A stretch of DNA of 64,000 nt from Kastovskya adunca ATA6-11-RM4 (GTDB lineage: Bacteria; Cyanobacteriota; Cyanobacteriia; Cyanobacteriales; Coleofasciculaceae). Below, in pieces: positions 53,001 to 61,453 of this stretch. The notes under the pieces were generated by a model. That model was given only the letters and a program-made list of their open reading frames with translations, had not been told where the DNA came from and made no database searches. Position numbers and translations under genes: made by a program. The DNA is taken from the NCBI GenBank assembly GCA_019359445.1, contig JAHHHJ010000007.1, positions 124,001 to 188,000 of the forward strand, in the 5' to 3' direction. Position 1 is the stretch's first letter, and each line of letters begins with the position of its first letter.

Positions 53001-55445
53001 TTGGCTGCCTGTCAGGGTGACAGTTCCTGTGCCGTTACCATTGACTGTTAACCCAGAAGAGTTGACTGTCAAAGCACCATTGTTGACTTCTAGAGTGACG
53101 GTGATGGGACTGTTGCCAGCATCCACGTCAAATACGCTAACTCCTGTGATGGATAAATTCGTATCTTCAGCAACTGTTTGGGGGGCAAAGCTGCTGTTAG
53201 TTGTAACTGAAACCGCTGATAAATTTACTTTGGCGCTGGCAGAGGTAGTGTCATCGCCAAGAAAAATCAGGTTTGGGGTTTCGTAGGGATCGAGAAATCC
53301 AGTAGCGGTTGTATAGTCTCGCAGCTTACCGCTAAGGATGGTAGTGCCGCCTGTTGAGAGGGTATAAATATCGCCAAGAACTGTCAGCTGGTAGGGAATT
53401 AAACCTGTAGTGGTGTTGAAAGTAGCGCCTTCAGCATGGGTGAACAGCAGTTGGTTGTTGTTTGCTGAGGGATTTGTACTAGGGTTTGCCTGAGTTGTGC
53501 CATCTTCCTGCGCCCAGATTTCGTTATCCCAGAATCCTAATTCGATGCCTTTTTTGTCGCTGCTGAGAACTATGATGCTGAAACCAGCTCTATCAGCAAT
53601 GCCATCGCCGTTTTTATCAGCGGTGCCGCTTGTCTTATGATCTTCTGAGAGGACTTGGGCGGTGAAGCTGACGGTGTAACCAGCAGCGCGGTCTAGGTTC
53701 GGCACGCTGTTAGCAAAGTAGCCAGCATACGTGTCTGGGTTGGCAGTGGTATCAAGGGTAGTCGCGCCACCGGAGGCACTTTGCGTTGCACCAGTGTTGA
53801 AGTAGCTAAATCCTTGAGTTCCAGGTGTCGTATTCAGCGAGCCATCGTATTTAATTACCGAAGCACCGATAATCGGGGCATCGTTGATAGCTGTAACGTT
53901 GATGGTTTCAGTAACAGCGGTGCTGGTGCCACCATCGCCATCGGTAACGACAAAGCGAACGGTGCGAGGAGTGGTGCTGGGGTTATCTGAGGCGTTCTGA
54001 TAAGTGATGTTTTGCAGCAGTGCAGTAGCGGCGGTGGGTGTGGCGTTGGTGTTGAAGGTGACGACTAGGGGAGTGGTGCCAGTCCCACCTGTGAAGGTGC
54101 CGATTTGCACTCCGCCGTATTTGACTATTGCGCCATCCAGCCCAATTTGACCAACATCGTTACCTTGGTTGCGAATCGCTAAACGGTCAGATGCCGTGCC
54201 ACCTGCGGTAAAATCTACTATCAGCTTCCCAGTGTCAAAGTTGAGGGAGTCGGTATCTGTGACAGTGGCGGTGCTATTAATGACGGTAGCAGCTGCATTT
54301 TCGGTGTAAGACACAGGTGCAACTGGGAGAGCAATTGCTGGAGCAATGTTGGTGTTGGCGATCGTGTGGCTTCCTAAACCATTGAAGGTGTCTTGGGCGA
54401 ACCCATCCCATTGAGCGCTGGGATCAAATGGATCGAAAGGATTTGGATCTCCAGTTGTTACGTTACTCTTACGGCGCAGGGTGTTATTTTGGGTACTGGT
54501 AAGCCCACTACCCCACTCTGTGCCAGGGTCGTTGCCAATTTGACCAATCGAGTCAATGATGGTTGCACCCTTACGCAGCACAACCGCATCGTCCCCGTTG
54601 TACCAGCCATTAAAATTGTTGGTTTGATCGGCTTGACCCAGAATGCTAGGGGCAGCATTAGCTTGTGCTAAAACAAATACATCCTTATCTGCTACTATGC
54701 CGCTCAAGTTGATAGTTTGAGTCGGGCTAGTGCTACCGTTTGCATAAAAGTCTACGGCGTAACCTGCTGCGGTTAAGTTAATTGCCGCCCCAATGCCGTT
54801 ATAAAATTCCAGAGCTTTGTTGTTGCTACTACCTTCAACATACTCTGAGATGAACAGATCGCTTGGCAGGACAGAAGTATAAGTTGCGATCGCTGATGCC
54901 CTAAACACCAGAGGTGCTTCAATCTTCCCTGTAGCTACTTCTAAATCCCAGTTACCACCTAAAGCTGCACTACCCGTCACGTCATTAGAAGCAGCAACAT
55001 CAGCACCCGTCAGCTGACTAAGTTGTTGGACGAAAGCTGCCCCTGTTACTCCACCTACGACGTTGCAACCATACAGGAGAATATCTGCATCGGGTGTTAA
55101 AGCATTTGCCCATTGCTGCAAAGAGTTGGTGTATGCTTCGAGGTTGTTTGAGTTGACTTGGGTTGACCCCAATTGCAAATTTGCTTCGCCGCCGTGGGAG
55201 ACTATATGAATGCTGGCGATGTCGCTGCGTCCCGCCAGTACTTCAGTAATTTGCGCTATTCCATCCTGTGCCGAGTTGAGAATAACTACCTCTGTTCCCG
55301 CTTTGACACCCGCCGCCAAACTTTCTTTATCCGCAACTGTGGCATCGATAAAAATAATCTCTTTGTTGGCGACGGTGGAAGTAACTTTGGTCATAGAATT
55401 GCTGGAGTCTTGACTGAGGTTGGCGTTCTGATCGAGGTCTTGCAC
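50061..55445 (-). CDS. DUF4347/lamin-tail/Calx-beta/RTX exoprotein (paralogue of the neighbour)
   Basis: A 1,794-residue protein starting at GTG 55445 with AAGGA upstream. Order: DUF4347 (~25-190, with IHIVSHGGEAN and ILLYGCNVV); a lamin-tail-like domain (~195-325, DLFISEYVEGSSNNKALEFY); cadherin-like region; a lectin-like domain (FWDNEIWAQEDG); several bacterial Ig/cadherin domains; two or three Calx-beta domains; and RTX repeats at the end. Both paralogues lack a signal peptide and end with the same RTX-plus-tail module, so the same type I exporter would recognise them. The last ~290 codons are almost identical to those of the next gene, while the middle parts differ in kind. Function is unknown; surface structure or adhesion is inferred. 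Confidence 0.88.
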   Translation of the reverse strand: MQDLDQNANLSQDSSNSMTKVTSTVANKEIIFIDATVADKESLAAGVKAGTEVVILNSAQDGIAQITEVLAGRSDIASIHIVSHGGEANLQLGSTQVNSNNLEAYTNSLQQWANALTPDADILLYGCNVVGGVTGAAFVQQLSQLTGADVAASNDVTGSAALGGNWDLEVATGKIEAPLVFRASAIATYTSVLPSDLFISEYVEGSSNNKALEFYNGIGAAINLTAAGYAVDFYANGSTSPTQTINLSGIVADKDVFVLAQANAAPSILGQADQTNNFNGWYNGDDAVVLRKGATIIDSIGQIGNDPGTEWGSGLTSTQNNTLRRKSNVTTGDPNPFDPFDPSAQWDGFAQDTFNGLGSHTIANTNIAPAIALPVAPVSYTENAAATVINSTATVTDTDSLNFDTGKLIVDFTAGGTASDRLAIRNQGNDVGQIGLDGAIVKYGGVQIGTFTGGTGTTPLVVTFNTNATPTAATALLQNITYQNASDNPSTTPRTVRFVVTDGDGGTSTAVTETINVTAINDAPIIGASVIKYDGSLNTTPGTQGFSYFNTGATQSASGGATTLDTTANPDTYAGYFANSVPNLDRAAGYTVSFTAQVLSEDHKTSGTADKNGDGIADRAGFSIIVLSSDKKGIELGFWDNEIWAQEDGTTQANPSTNPSANNNQLLFTHAEGATFNTTTGLIPYQLTVLGDIYTLSTGGTTILSGKLRDYTTATGFLDPYETPNLIFLGDDTTSASAKVNLSAVSVTTNSSFAPQTVAEDTNLSITGVSVFDVDAGNSPITVTLEVNNGALTVNSSGLTVNGNGTGTVTLTGSQSQINANLAATNGLLYRGKQDFNGSDTLKITANDGAVTNNIKTIPITVTPANDAPVLNNTGSPALTAINEDVALASNNGTLVSEIIASGAGGNPISDADAGAVEGIAVIGVDNTNGTWQYSNNGESSWNNFVVSAVAATVLKATTSDRIRFVPSPDFNGITPGITFRAWDASDGLASGTTNVNPGTSGGASPFSIATETASIVINSVNDAPSFTPGRNQNAIAGSGLQTVTEWAGNFNPGASELTQSVDSYIVNVTSNPGIFTTPPTIDPLTGNLTYTTATIDTATTATIEVQVKDNGGIANGGVDTSVVQTFQITVNPRTPTVSIQATDADAAESGANTGTYQITRTGTTGDLTVYLAVDGSSSASEDDYILTSGGLSVVIPDGESFVNVTLTAVDDTLPELAETLRLNLVTGAGYTIDTAKNNATVAIASNDTIQYAITTASPTLKEGDTGKQTVTFTVTRSGGIGVASTVDYAIGGTATSGTDYNNILVSGGGTAVSGTVNFAAGETTKTIALDVLGDTTFELDKNISVTLSNPNLTDAPASSTIATAIAQVTVVNDDNQPTISINDVTVTEGNSGTKSANFTVSLSNASAQAIAVNYATANGSAIALDDYTNNAGTLTFAPGVTSQIITVPIVGDNVDEANETFLVNLSNAVNANIADPQAVGTILDDDTAGFTISPISSNTTEAGGTATFSVKLNSQPTANVTLGLSSSDTTEGKVSTPSLTFTAANWNQAQTVTVTGVDDAEVDGNIAYKIITAAAVSADLNYNGLNADDVAVTNLNNDTEVFNIINGTNLSETLIGTAQRDRINGFGGHDTISGGLGNDQIYGGDGNDILFGDSQNSLTGGDDLIYGGTGNDRIYGGAGNDNLYGEVGDDQIWGDAGNDRLGGGLGNDILTGGEGRDTFVFARGEGTDTIRDFKVAEDYIGLTAGLSLGQLSITQRSSHTWITDTTNNQTLAILNGVNAAILINNAASTFVAI
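50140..50935. repeat. Near-identical 3' segment shared by the two giant genes
   Basis: The bases here match 41720-42510 closely. Long stretches are identical by eye, for example GTATCCGTAATCCAGGTGTG and the RTX codons around 50395-50545. Two short blocks differ (about 50570-50690 and the extreme 3' end). The segment encodes the last Calx-beta-like part, the RTX blocks and the secretion tail. Confidence 0.85.
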
Positions 55446-56025
55446 GGTGAGGATTCCTTGTAGTTACTAGAAGCCATCAGAATTCGGGCGAGAATCCCTT
55501 CACATCGCGCCGCCAAATCACTTGCCAAAGTATTGATAAAAATTAGTAATTTTGGTAATGCACCCGCCACGAGTTGGTTAGGAGTAGGACGCAGATTGCA
55601 TCGTTTAGGTGGCAAGGTAAGTGAGGGCGGATATTACTGTATTTTTCTTTACCCGCTTACATCAGGGGTTCCGCTCAGGCAGTGGTGTCTGCGATCGCGT
55701 AGAACTGTAAAGTCAGTATTTTTTAAGTATCCATCCCTCTCAATATAGATTTGTTTTTATTAATATAATCTATCTCTAGGGAGGTGCAGTACACCAAATA
55801 ACGTGAATTAGAGAAACTTCTACAAAGCTTACAGTAGCCTTAATATTCATACCCAAATACTTAAACCCCTCTCCTCAAAGAAGAAGGGCTAATGTTTTTC
55901 CCCTTACCAATTCCGGGAAGGAGTTAGGAGTTACATACTAAATCATCCTCTGAGAAGGTTGCTGCCAGAATCGCCGAAAATTTGAGCGTTTCCTGACTCG
56001 CCATAGAGGAAATCATTTTGGCGTT
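55446..56025. promoter_or_regulatory. Upstream region of the 1,794-residue RTX gene
   Basis: About 580 bases, A/T-rich in the middle (near 55720-55770). It should contain the promoter of the giant gene on the minus strand, and it follows the stop codon of the exchanger gene. I see no gene and no strong hairpin. Small frames here lack supporting features. Confidence 0.4.
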
Positions 56026-57042
56026 TTATAAAACGAGGCTGGTGATTCCAACAGTTTCTAACACCATCCATCCAATAAATGCTGCATATAGTCCCAGCAG
56101 CAGCCAGCATTCCCCTTTACTCAGCGCTAAGTTTGTACGCAGCATAGCGAACAGGATAATCGTTGCCAGGGTGAGGACACCCATCATCGGTGCCGCCCTA
56201 GCAAAATTAATCGTCGAGGCACCAGCAATCAGGACGCCAGCCGGAATAGCAATCAGCAGGTCAAAAATATTGCTGCCCAGTACGTTGGCGAGGCTAATGA
56301 TTCCCTTACCTTTACGGGCTGCTCTGATACTTACGAAGGCATCCGGTAAGCTAGTACCTGCTGCAATTACAGTAATACCCCATAAAAAACTCGGTGTGTT
56401 AAAGATATTTCCCAGCCCCAGCGCCGCTCGCACCAGTCCCTCCACCGCCGCTACAATCAGCACAAGACTGACCAGCAGGCGCAGCCATTCTTTACCTACC
56501 TTGATATCTTTAGGCGGAGGCTCATCGTTTTCCTGTTCTGCCATGTCTTGCTGCTGGAGGAACAGGTACACTCCATAGAGCGCGACAGGAATCAGGGCAA
56601 TCGGTCGGGTCATTGTACCCTCCCACTGGCTACCTTCCACGGGGTTATAAATCAGCGAGAAGGCAAACGCTAACAACAACACAGTCACACTGGTAATGTA
56701 AAATTGGGCATCTTTGTAGACCAAGATGCGATCGGCAGCTAAGCGATCGCCCACTAGCCCAGAAATTCCGGGAATTACCAAAATATTGAAGATAGCTGAA
56801 CCGACGATCGCCGATACACCCAGCTCAAACTCTCCATGAATTAGCGTAGCAATGACGGTGCTGGAGAGTTCCGGAAAGCTAGACCCAACGGCTTCAATCA
56901 CAGCTCCTTGGACAATAGGAGGTAGTTGATAGTAAGATGCCAAACGCTCAGCAGACTTTTCCAGCATGAAGCTGCCTTGCCAAATTACAGCCGTTGATAC
57001 CACAACCAGGCCGATGTATAAAAGTAGTTGCATCGCTTCCAC
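56026..57042 (-). CDS. Sodium/calcium exchanger (CaCA superfamily)
   Basis: A 338-residue membrane protein with ~10 hydrophobic segments in two inverted halves. The alpha repeats are clear: GAVIEAVGSSFPELSSTVIA with GSAIFNILVIPG in the first half, and GITVIAAGTSLPDAFVSIRA with GSNIFDLLIAIP in the second. These supply the acidic cation-binding residues (Glu in SSFPE; Asp in TSLPD, where Glu is more usual). A charged loop (EQENDEPPPKDIKVGKEW) joins the halves. It probably exports Ca2+ in exchange for H+ or Na+. The ECF operon lies upstream on the same strand, separated by a terminator hairpin. Confidence 0.9.
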   Translation of the reverse strand: MEAMQLLLYIGLVVVSTAVIWQGSFMLEKSAERLASYYQLPPIVQGAVIEAVGSSFPELSSTVIATLIHGEFELGVSAIVGSAIFNILVIPGISGLVGDRLAADRILVYKDAQFYITSVTVLLLAFAFSLIYNPVEGSQWEGTMTRPIALIPVALYGVYLFLQQQDMAEQENDEPPPKDIKVGKEWLRLLVSLVLIVAAVEGLVRAALGLGNIFNTPSFLWGITVIAAGTSLPDAFVSIRAARKGKGIISLANVLGSNIFDLLIAIPAGVLIAGASTINFARAAPMMGVLTLATIILFAMLRTNLALSKGECWLLLGLYAAFIGWMVLETVGITSLVL

Positions 57043-57059
57043 TGCATAATCTAAACAAA

Positions 57060-57103
57060 GGAAAAAGGCAAAACAATTTTTTCCTTTTTGCTGTGCCTTT
57101 TTC
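57060..57103 (-). terminator. Terminator between ecfT and the exchanger gene
   Basis: An 11-bp inverted repeat (GGAAAAAGGCA/TGCCTTTTTCC) with a ~22-nt inner region lies about 30 bases past the ecfT stop codon. On the minus strand it ends in CCTTTTTCC. This would end the ECF transcript before the exchanger gene. Confidence 0.55.
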
Positions 57104-57131
57104 CCTTAAATCCTCGCTCCTACAGGGCGAT

Positions 57132-57914
57132 TTAGAGAGGAATCAGTGAAGAAAGCGAAAAAGGAAGCCAGCCGAACTTAGCGCCCAAAGCCAGGGCAAA
57201 CAGAGCAAGAGCAAAAAGGAGCAATGCCCAATCCCCGAAATCGAACCCTCCCAGATTGGGTCGTTTGGTTTGGTAGCCTCGCATCGCCAGTGATGACATC
57301 AGTGTGGGGCCGCGCCTGAGAACCGCGAACAGAACCGGGAACGAGATTCTCAGGGAATTCCAAAGGAAGCGAAAGGGGCGCTTCAAGCTCAAATCGACGC
57401 CCTTGATCTTCATCGCATCAGCAATCCGGAATGCCTCGCCCAAGGTGACATACAAAAGTCGATACGACAATCCCACCGCAAAGGCAACCACTGGCGGGAA
57501 GTAAAGCCCTCGCATCCCATCGGTTAAGCTTTCGGCATCGATAGTCGATAACAAGCTAACACTGATAATAATCGCGGCTGTCCATGCCAAGATGAGGCGA
57601 AACTCGGCGGAGGCGGTTTCCACTAATGCGCCGAAGTTCCCCGCCAACAGTTCGCCACCAGCTGGGATGATGATCAGTGCCAGGAAGGTTGGGATGTGAA
57701 TCGCCCAAAACATTAGCACCCATTTCCACGGAGTGTGAGCTGCCACAGCTAGGATTAGTCCCAAAATCGTCACCACCAGCATCCATTCCCAAGTTGGTGC
57801 CAGGAATATGTAAAAGAACAGCAAAATTAACAAAAAAATCTTGACACGCGGATCGCGATCGTGGATGACTGTATCGCGATCGCGGTAAAGAGTAGGTACA
57901 CGAGAAGAAGTCAT
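57132..57914 (-). CDS. ecfT: ECF transporter transmembrane (T) component
   Basis: A 260-residue protein with ~5 membrane helices. EcfT couples the ATPases to the substrate-binding S component. The family signs are here: the start (DPRVKIFLLILLFFYIF), the first coupling motif with Ala-Arg-Gly-like ALAMRGYQTKRP and LSYRLLYVTLGEAFRIADAMKIKG. It ends the operon S, A-A, T, 9 bases after the ATPase gene. Whether it works with one S protein or several cannot be told from this window. Confidence 0.87.
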   Translation of the reverse strand: MTSSRVPTLYRDRDTVIHDRDPRVKIFLLILLFFYIFLAPTWEWMLVVTILGLILAVAAHTPWKWVLMFWAIHIPTFLALIIIPAGGELLAGNFGALVETASAEFRLILAWTAAIIISVSLLSTIDAESLTDGMRGLYFPPVVAFAVGLSYRLLYVTLGEAFRIADAMKIKGVDLSLKRPFRFLWNSLRISFPVLFAVLRRGPTLMSSLAMRGYQTKRPNLGGFDFGDWALLLFALALFALALGAKFGWLPFSLSSLIPL

Positions 57915-57923
57915 TAATGCCTC

Positions 57924-59726
57924 CTAACGACTGGATGAAAGGTTTGAGACAAGTTCATCGCACGATAATGCCTTCGTGCCATAGCGTTGAGCCAGTTGAG
58001 TAGTGCGCGGTGGGTACATATGCAGTTCACCGAGACGCTCCCAGTTATCCTCCGCGAATACCTCATGTAACGAACCTTGCATCAAGGCTCGTCCCCGCTC
58101 CAGAATCGTCACCGTATCGGCAACCTCAGCAACGAAATCTACATCGTTACTGACCAACAGCACGGCTTTGCCCTCTTCGGCAAACTGCCTAATCGTCTGC
58201 CTAATTTTGTGGCGAGATGATGCACCAAGACCAATGATTGGTTCGTCCAACAGGAGTACTTTAGGGTCTAGGGTGAGAGCTTCTGCAATGGTGACGAGTT
58301 TACGCTGTCCGTATGGCAGCAGGGTCGGATCGCGATCAAGCAGATCGTCATCAATTCCCACTAGCTTGCAGGCGTGCGATACCCGGTTTTCGATATGGTC
58401 ATCGTCGTAGCATTTCTGCTTTGAGAACCAACTCGTTCTCTGATACTGGCGCTGCTGGAGGGGGAAAGCAATCTCCTCCTTAACGGTTCTTTCACTGATC
58501 GCATCGTCCGGGTTCTGAAAGACGGTTGCGACCTTCAATGCGAGGTCGCCGACTTCTGTATCCTTCGTAATTTCGTCATCACAGACCAAGACTTTGCCCT
58601 TGCTTGACTGCAATAACCCATTGACAAGCTTGATTGTTGTCGTCTTGCCTGCACCGCTGGCACCCATAAGCGCATGCACTTCGCCTGCACAAATCGTGAT
58701 ATTCAGGTCGTCAAGCACCTTGGTTTCGTCAGAGTAGCCGTAGGTTACATCCTCAATCCGGACGAGTGGCTGACTGAAATTATTTTCAGCCTGTACTTCC
58801 TTGTCGTTGCTTTCCTCGACATATTCGCGGAGTCCTACTGCACGGGCGATGGGATGACTGAACCTGAACCTATTCCCCTGCTCGTCACCATTGACAGCCC
58901 GCTTAGCTTGCTCGGCAACCCGATCAAAATCTTCTGGCGTGAGTGGCGAACCGGGGATACCCAAGGCACGGGCTGCACGCAGACTTAGCGTCGGCTCGAT
59001 ATCGGCACGAGAGAGAAGGTCATAATTGCTTAAAATTTCATCTGTTTTGCCTTGGGCAACGATTTTACCGTCAACGAGAACTAAGATGCGATCGACAACC
59101 TGCCGTAAGAAATGAGGGTCTCTCTCCACGATGATCGCAGTTTTTTTGCCGTCAGCCTGAGCCTTGATGACATTCCTAATCTTCTCCTGCCCTTCGGGAT
59201 CGAGTTTGTCCGTCACGGTATCGAAGATCAGGATCGGCGGGTCCATTGCTAGTGTCGCTGCGACTGCTACTCTCTGTTGTTGACCCTGAGCAAGATCCCA
59301 AAGCTGCTTACCCTCCATGTCTTCATGGAGTCCAACCTGCCTCAAGATCTCGCGTGCCCGCTCCTTCGCCTCCTGTTCGGAAAAGCCTCTGTTCTCAAGC
59401 GGTGTCATCACCTCATCGAGAACCTTTAACTGCACAAGTTGTGACCCGAAGTTCTCGAACACCATCCCGACTTTTCCGGTATTCTCCATGCCGGAGTCTT
59501 CAGTACGCTTCTGATAAGCTACGGTGAGTTCGCCAGAGGTTTCCCCACCTATAACACTAGGCGCAACTCCAGCAATTGCCATACAAAGCGTTGTCTTCCC
59601 GGCTCCAATCGGGCCAATCAGACCAACAACTTCGTTCGGCTCAATCTCGAAGGAAACACCATCAATGGCTTTCTCCTCGAGTCCTGGATAGGTAAATGAA
59701 AAGTTTTTTGCGTGTATTATCGACAT
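57924..59726 (-). CDS. ecfA: ECF transporter ATPase, two fused nucleotide-binding domains
   Basis: A 600-residue fusion of two EcfA-like ATPase domains. NBD1 has Walker A (GPIGAGKTT, 38-46) and the signature LAQGQ (145-149), but Walker B reads LIFDTVTD: the catalytic Glu is Thr170. Its Q-loop is VFENFG instead of VFQNP, and the H-loop His is Arg (VERDPHF). NBD2 has Walker A (GASGAGKTT), Q-loop VFQNPDDA, Walker B LLLDEP and signature YGQRK, while its H-loop is VSNDVDF (Asn). So NBD1 may not hydrolyse ATP and one site may carry the activity. It lies 75 bases after the S component gene and 9 before ecfT. Confidence 0.9.
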   Translation of the reverse strand: MSIIHAKNFSFTYPGLEEKAIDGVSFEIEPNEVVGLIGPIGAGKTTLCMAIAGVAPSVIGGETSGELTVAYQKRTEDSGMENTGKVGMVFENFGSQLVQLKVLDEVMTPLENRGFSEQEAKERAREILRQVGLHEDMEGKQLWDLAQGQQQRVAVAATLAMDPPILIFDTVTDKLDPEGQEKIRNVIKAQADGKKTAIIVERDPHFLRQVVDRILVLVDGKIVAQGKTDEILSNYDLLSRADIEPTLSLRAARALGIPGSPLTPEDFDRVAEQAKRAVNGDEQGNRFRFSHPIARAVGLREYVEESNDKEVQAENNFSQPLVRIEDVTYGYSDETKVLDDLNITICAGEVHALMGASGAGKTTTIKLVNGLLQSSKGKVLVCDDEITKDTEVGDLALKVATVFQNPDDAISERTVKEEIAFPLQQRQYQRTSWFSKQKCYDDDHIENRVSHACKLVGIDDDLLDRDPTLLPYGQRKLVTIAEALTLDPKVLLLDEPIIGLGASSRHKIRQTIRQFAEEGKAVLLVSNDVDFVAEVADTVTILERGRALMQGSLHEVFAEDNWERLGELHMYPPRTTQLAQRYGTKALSCDELVSNLSSSR

Positions 59727-59801
59727 TCGTGACTCCTTTGCAACAAAAACAGGTCAACCAATGCAAGGATTCTGGATTGACCTCATAAATAAATTCCTCG
59801 T

Positions 59802-60401
59802 TCAAGCCGAAGTTTGAGCCTGTTGTCGCCTACGCTTTCGATACCGCTCTATGCCTTTAGGAGCAAAGCCCAAGTAGCGCTCGATCCGACCATAGAGGCG
59901 TGGCACGATAAAGATTGTTGGAATAGCACCCCCGATTAAGCCGTCGGTGATAGTATTTCCGATCGCGGCCCACACTGCCACATAAAAGGTTTCAGAGTCG
60001 AAGATAATAAATGACGTAGCTTCGATCGCCGCGTGCAGGAACCCGGCTAACAAGCAGGCGATAAAAATACGAACCTTGTTGAGCGGGTGATTGCCAATGA
60101 CATAGGCTGAGGCGAAAAAACCTACCACGTAGCCAACAGCCCCGATTGGATCGTCAACTTCATAGCCTTCGAGCATATCCCGGAGGAATTCTCCTAGCAT
60201 TGCTCCAACTGAGACAGCGAAAGCGGCGCATCCTGTTGGTACGACGGCAATGAGCGACATAGGGAGGAAAAAGGGTTTAAAGTCAATATCGACGGGAATT
60301 TCAGGGATTGCCTCTGTCAGCGTTAGCAGGATGAAAAAGCTCACCGAGCTAAGCACGCCAACTATTATCAACTTGGCTTTATAAGCGTTATTCATTTTCA
60401 A
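59802..60401 (-). CDS. ECF transporter substrate-binding (S) component candidate
   Basis: A 199-residue membrane protein with ~5-6 helices, first in the operon before ecfA and ecfT. The position and topology (VGVLSSVSFFILLTLT, FFLPMSLIAVVPTG, GAVGYVVGFFASAYVIGN) fit an ECF S component, which binds the vitamin or metal. The S component family cannot be named from its sequence; I see no signature for biotin, riboflavin, thiamine, folate or cobalt. The C-terminus is basic (RYRKRRRQQ). The upstream A/T-rich region shows no riboswitch I recognise. Confidence 0.7.
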   Translation of the reverse strand: MKMNNAYKAKLIIVGVLSSVSFFILLTLTEAIPEIPVDIDFKPFFLPMSLIAVVPTGCAAFAVSVGAMLGEFLRDMLEGYEVDDPIGAVGYVVGFFASAYVIGNHPLNKVRIFIACLLAGFLHAAIEATSFIIFDSETFYVAVWAAIGNTITDGLIGGAIPTIFIVPRLYGRIERYLGFAPKGIERYRKRRRQQAQTSA

Positions 60402-61117
60402 ATGTCCTGTTTACTTTCTATTGGTGCCATCACACAGCTTCCAAATCCCGAAGTGTGTTGCTTTGTTAGTTTCCAGGCTTTTATCTAGTGAACCGATTGT
60501 GCTTAAAAAAGCTCTCTGAGCAATAGCAAATCGGCTCCGACTTGATACAGAGCTAAGTTGAAGTTAATTTCAAAACTGAATTATTTTTTAAGAATCCGTT
60601 GAAGGGGTTTGTTTATTAAATAACTTTTAAAAAATGCGGTCACATCTACCAAATTGGTTAGTTATCAAGGATTTTGTTTATCTAAAGTTTATATTTTGGT
60701 TAAATTAAAAACTAAGTCGAGCTAATACAAGAAATTAAGAATTAAAACGGTTAATGATTGAGCCAAAGTCAATTTAAATTCAAATTTACCCACTAATTCT
60801 GTAATATAAGTAATTTCGGAAAGTCGAAAGTAATTAAGACGAAGTTAATAGATAGTTAATATTAAATAAATGATAGCAAGTTGCTCAAAATTGAGAGCAA
60901 AAAGATTGGTGATTGGAGGAATGAGGATTCTACACTTAGGTGAGGTTCAGATAGCAAAGTGCGATCGCACAAGCGGTGAGTTCCAAAAAAGCCGGACTAA
61001 TCACTTGAGCATCTCCCTGTATCTCGGTTCTGTAACTTGGGGAGAGGCGGAGGCGATCGCTCTATTTCATCAGCTCAGTTCAAAATACCTTTATTGATTA
61101 TTCATCAAATCTTGACA
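60402..61117. promoter_or_regulatory. A/T-rich upstream region of the ECF operon
   Basis: A long A/T-rich stretch holding, on the minus strand, the promoter and leader of the S component gene. Short hairpins near 60435-60461 (ACACA...TGTGT type) are present, but I recognise no riboswitch. A 75-codon plus-strand frame (60870-61097) has two HIP1-like GCGATCGC sites and no homology I can see; I do not call it a gene. Confidence 0.4.
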
Positions 61118-61261
61118 TTAAACCTTAATAACTCCCCTAACAGACTCATCGTCCTCATGTAGGATGAAATAAGGCTTATCCCTAGACAGTCGAGAAATGA
61201 CAGTGAGCTTCTTTGAGAGGATGCTCAGCTGCTCTTTTCCCAGATAAGTTAGCATCTCCAT
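61118..61261 (-). CDS. Possible 47-residue small protein or gene fragment
   Basis: A short minus-strand frame, starting ATG 61261 with sequence MEMLTYLGKEQLSILSKKL and ending RDKPYFILHEDDESVRGVIKV in parts. It reads protein-like, with balanced charge, and stays open about 22 codons upstream of this ATG without another start. It could be a small protein or the end of a decayed gene. No family is recognisable. Confidence 0.3.
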   Translation of the reverse strand: MEMLTYLGKEQLSILSKKLTVISRLSRDKPYFILHEDDESVRGVIKV

Positions 61262-61453
61262 CGCAAAGATTTTGCGAAATGGTAGGCGGGTGTATTTTCC
61301 AACCGTAAACAGCGACTTACAGCATCCTGATCAGCAGGATTGCTTGAGAACAAAGCGCCATTGCATCTTTACCAAAACTTAGAATATTAAATTCTATTCA
61401 TCGGAGATAGATAAATAAAACTTGAACATAACTGCCTGGTTATGTGATTTACT

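Noticed and set aside
52363-53286. 307-codon plus-strand frame inside the 1,794-residue RTX gene, and similar frames at 47001-47684 and 46976-47506
   Set aside because: Frames opposite or out of phase with repeat-rich sequence are expected by composition. They show no start signals and are shadows of the repeats.
60402-60800. Riboswitch upstream of the ECF operon
   Set aside because: ECF S components often have one, but none of the conserved cores I know (thiamine, cobalamin, FMN, folate) could be read on the minus strand.
60870-61097. 75-codon plus-strand frame in the gap before the 167-residue gene
   Set aside because: No ribosome binding site or recognisable family, and it contains HIP1-like sites common to any region; support is too weak.
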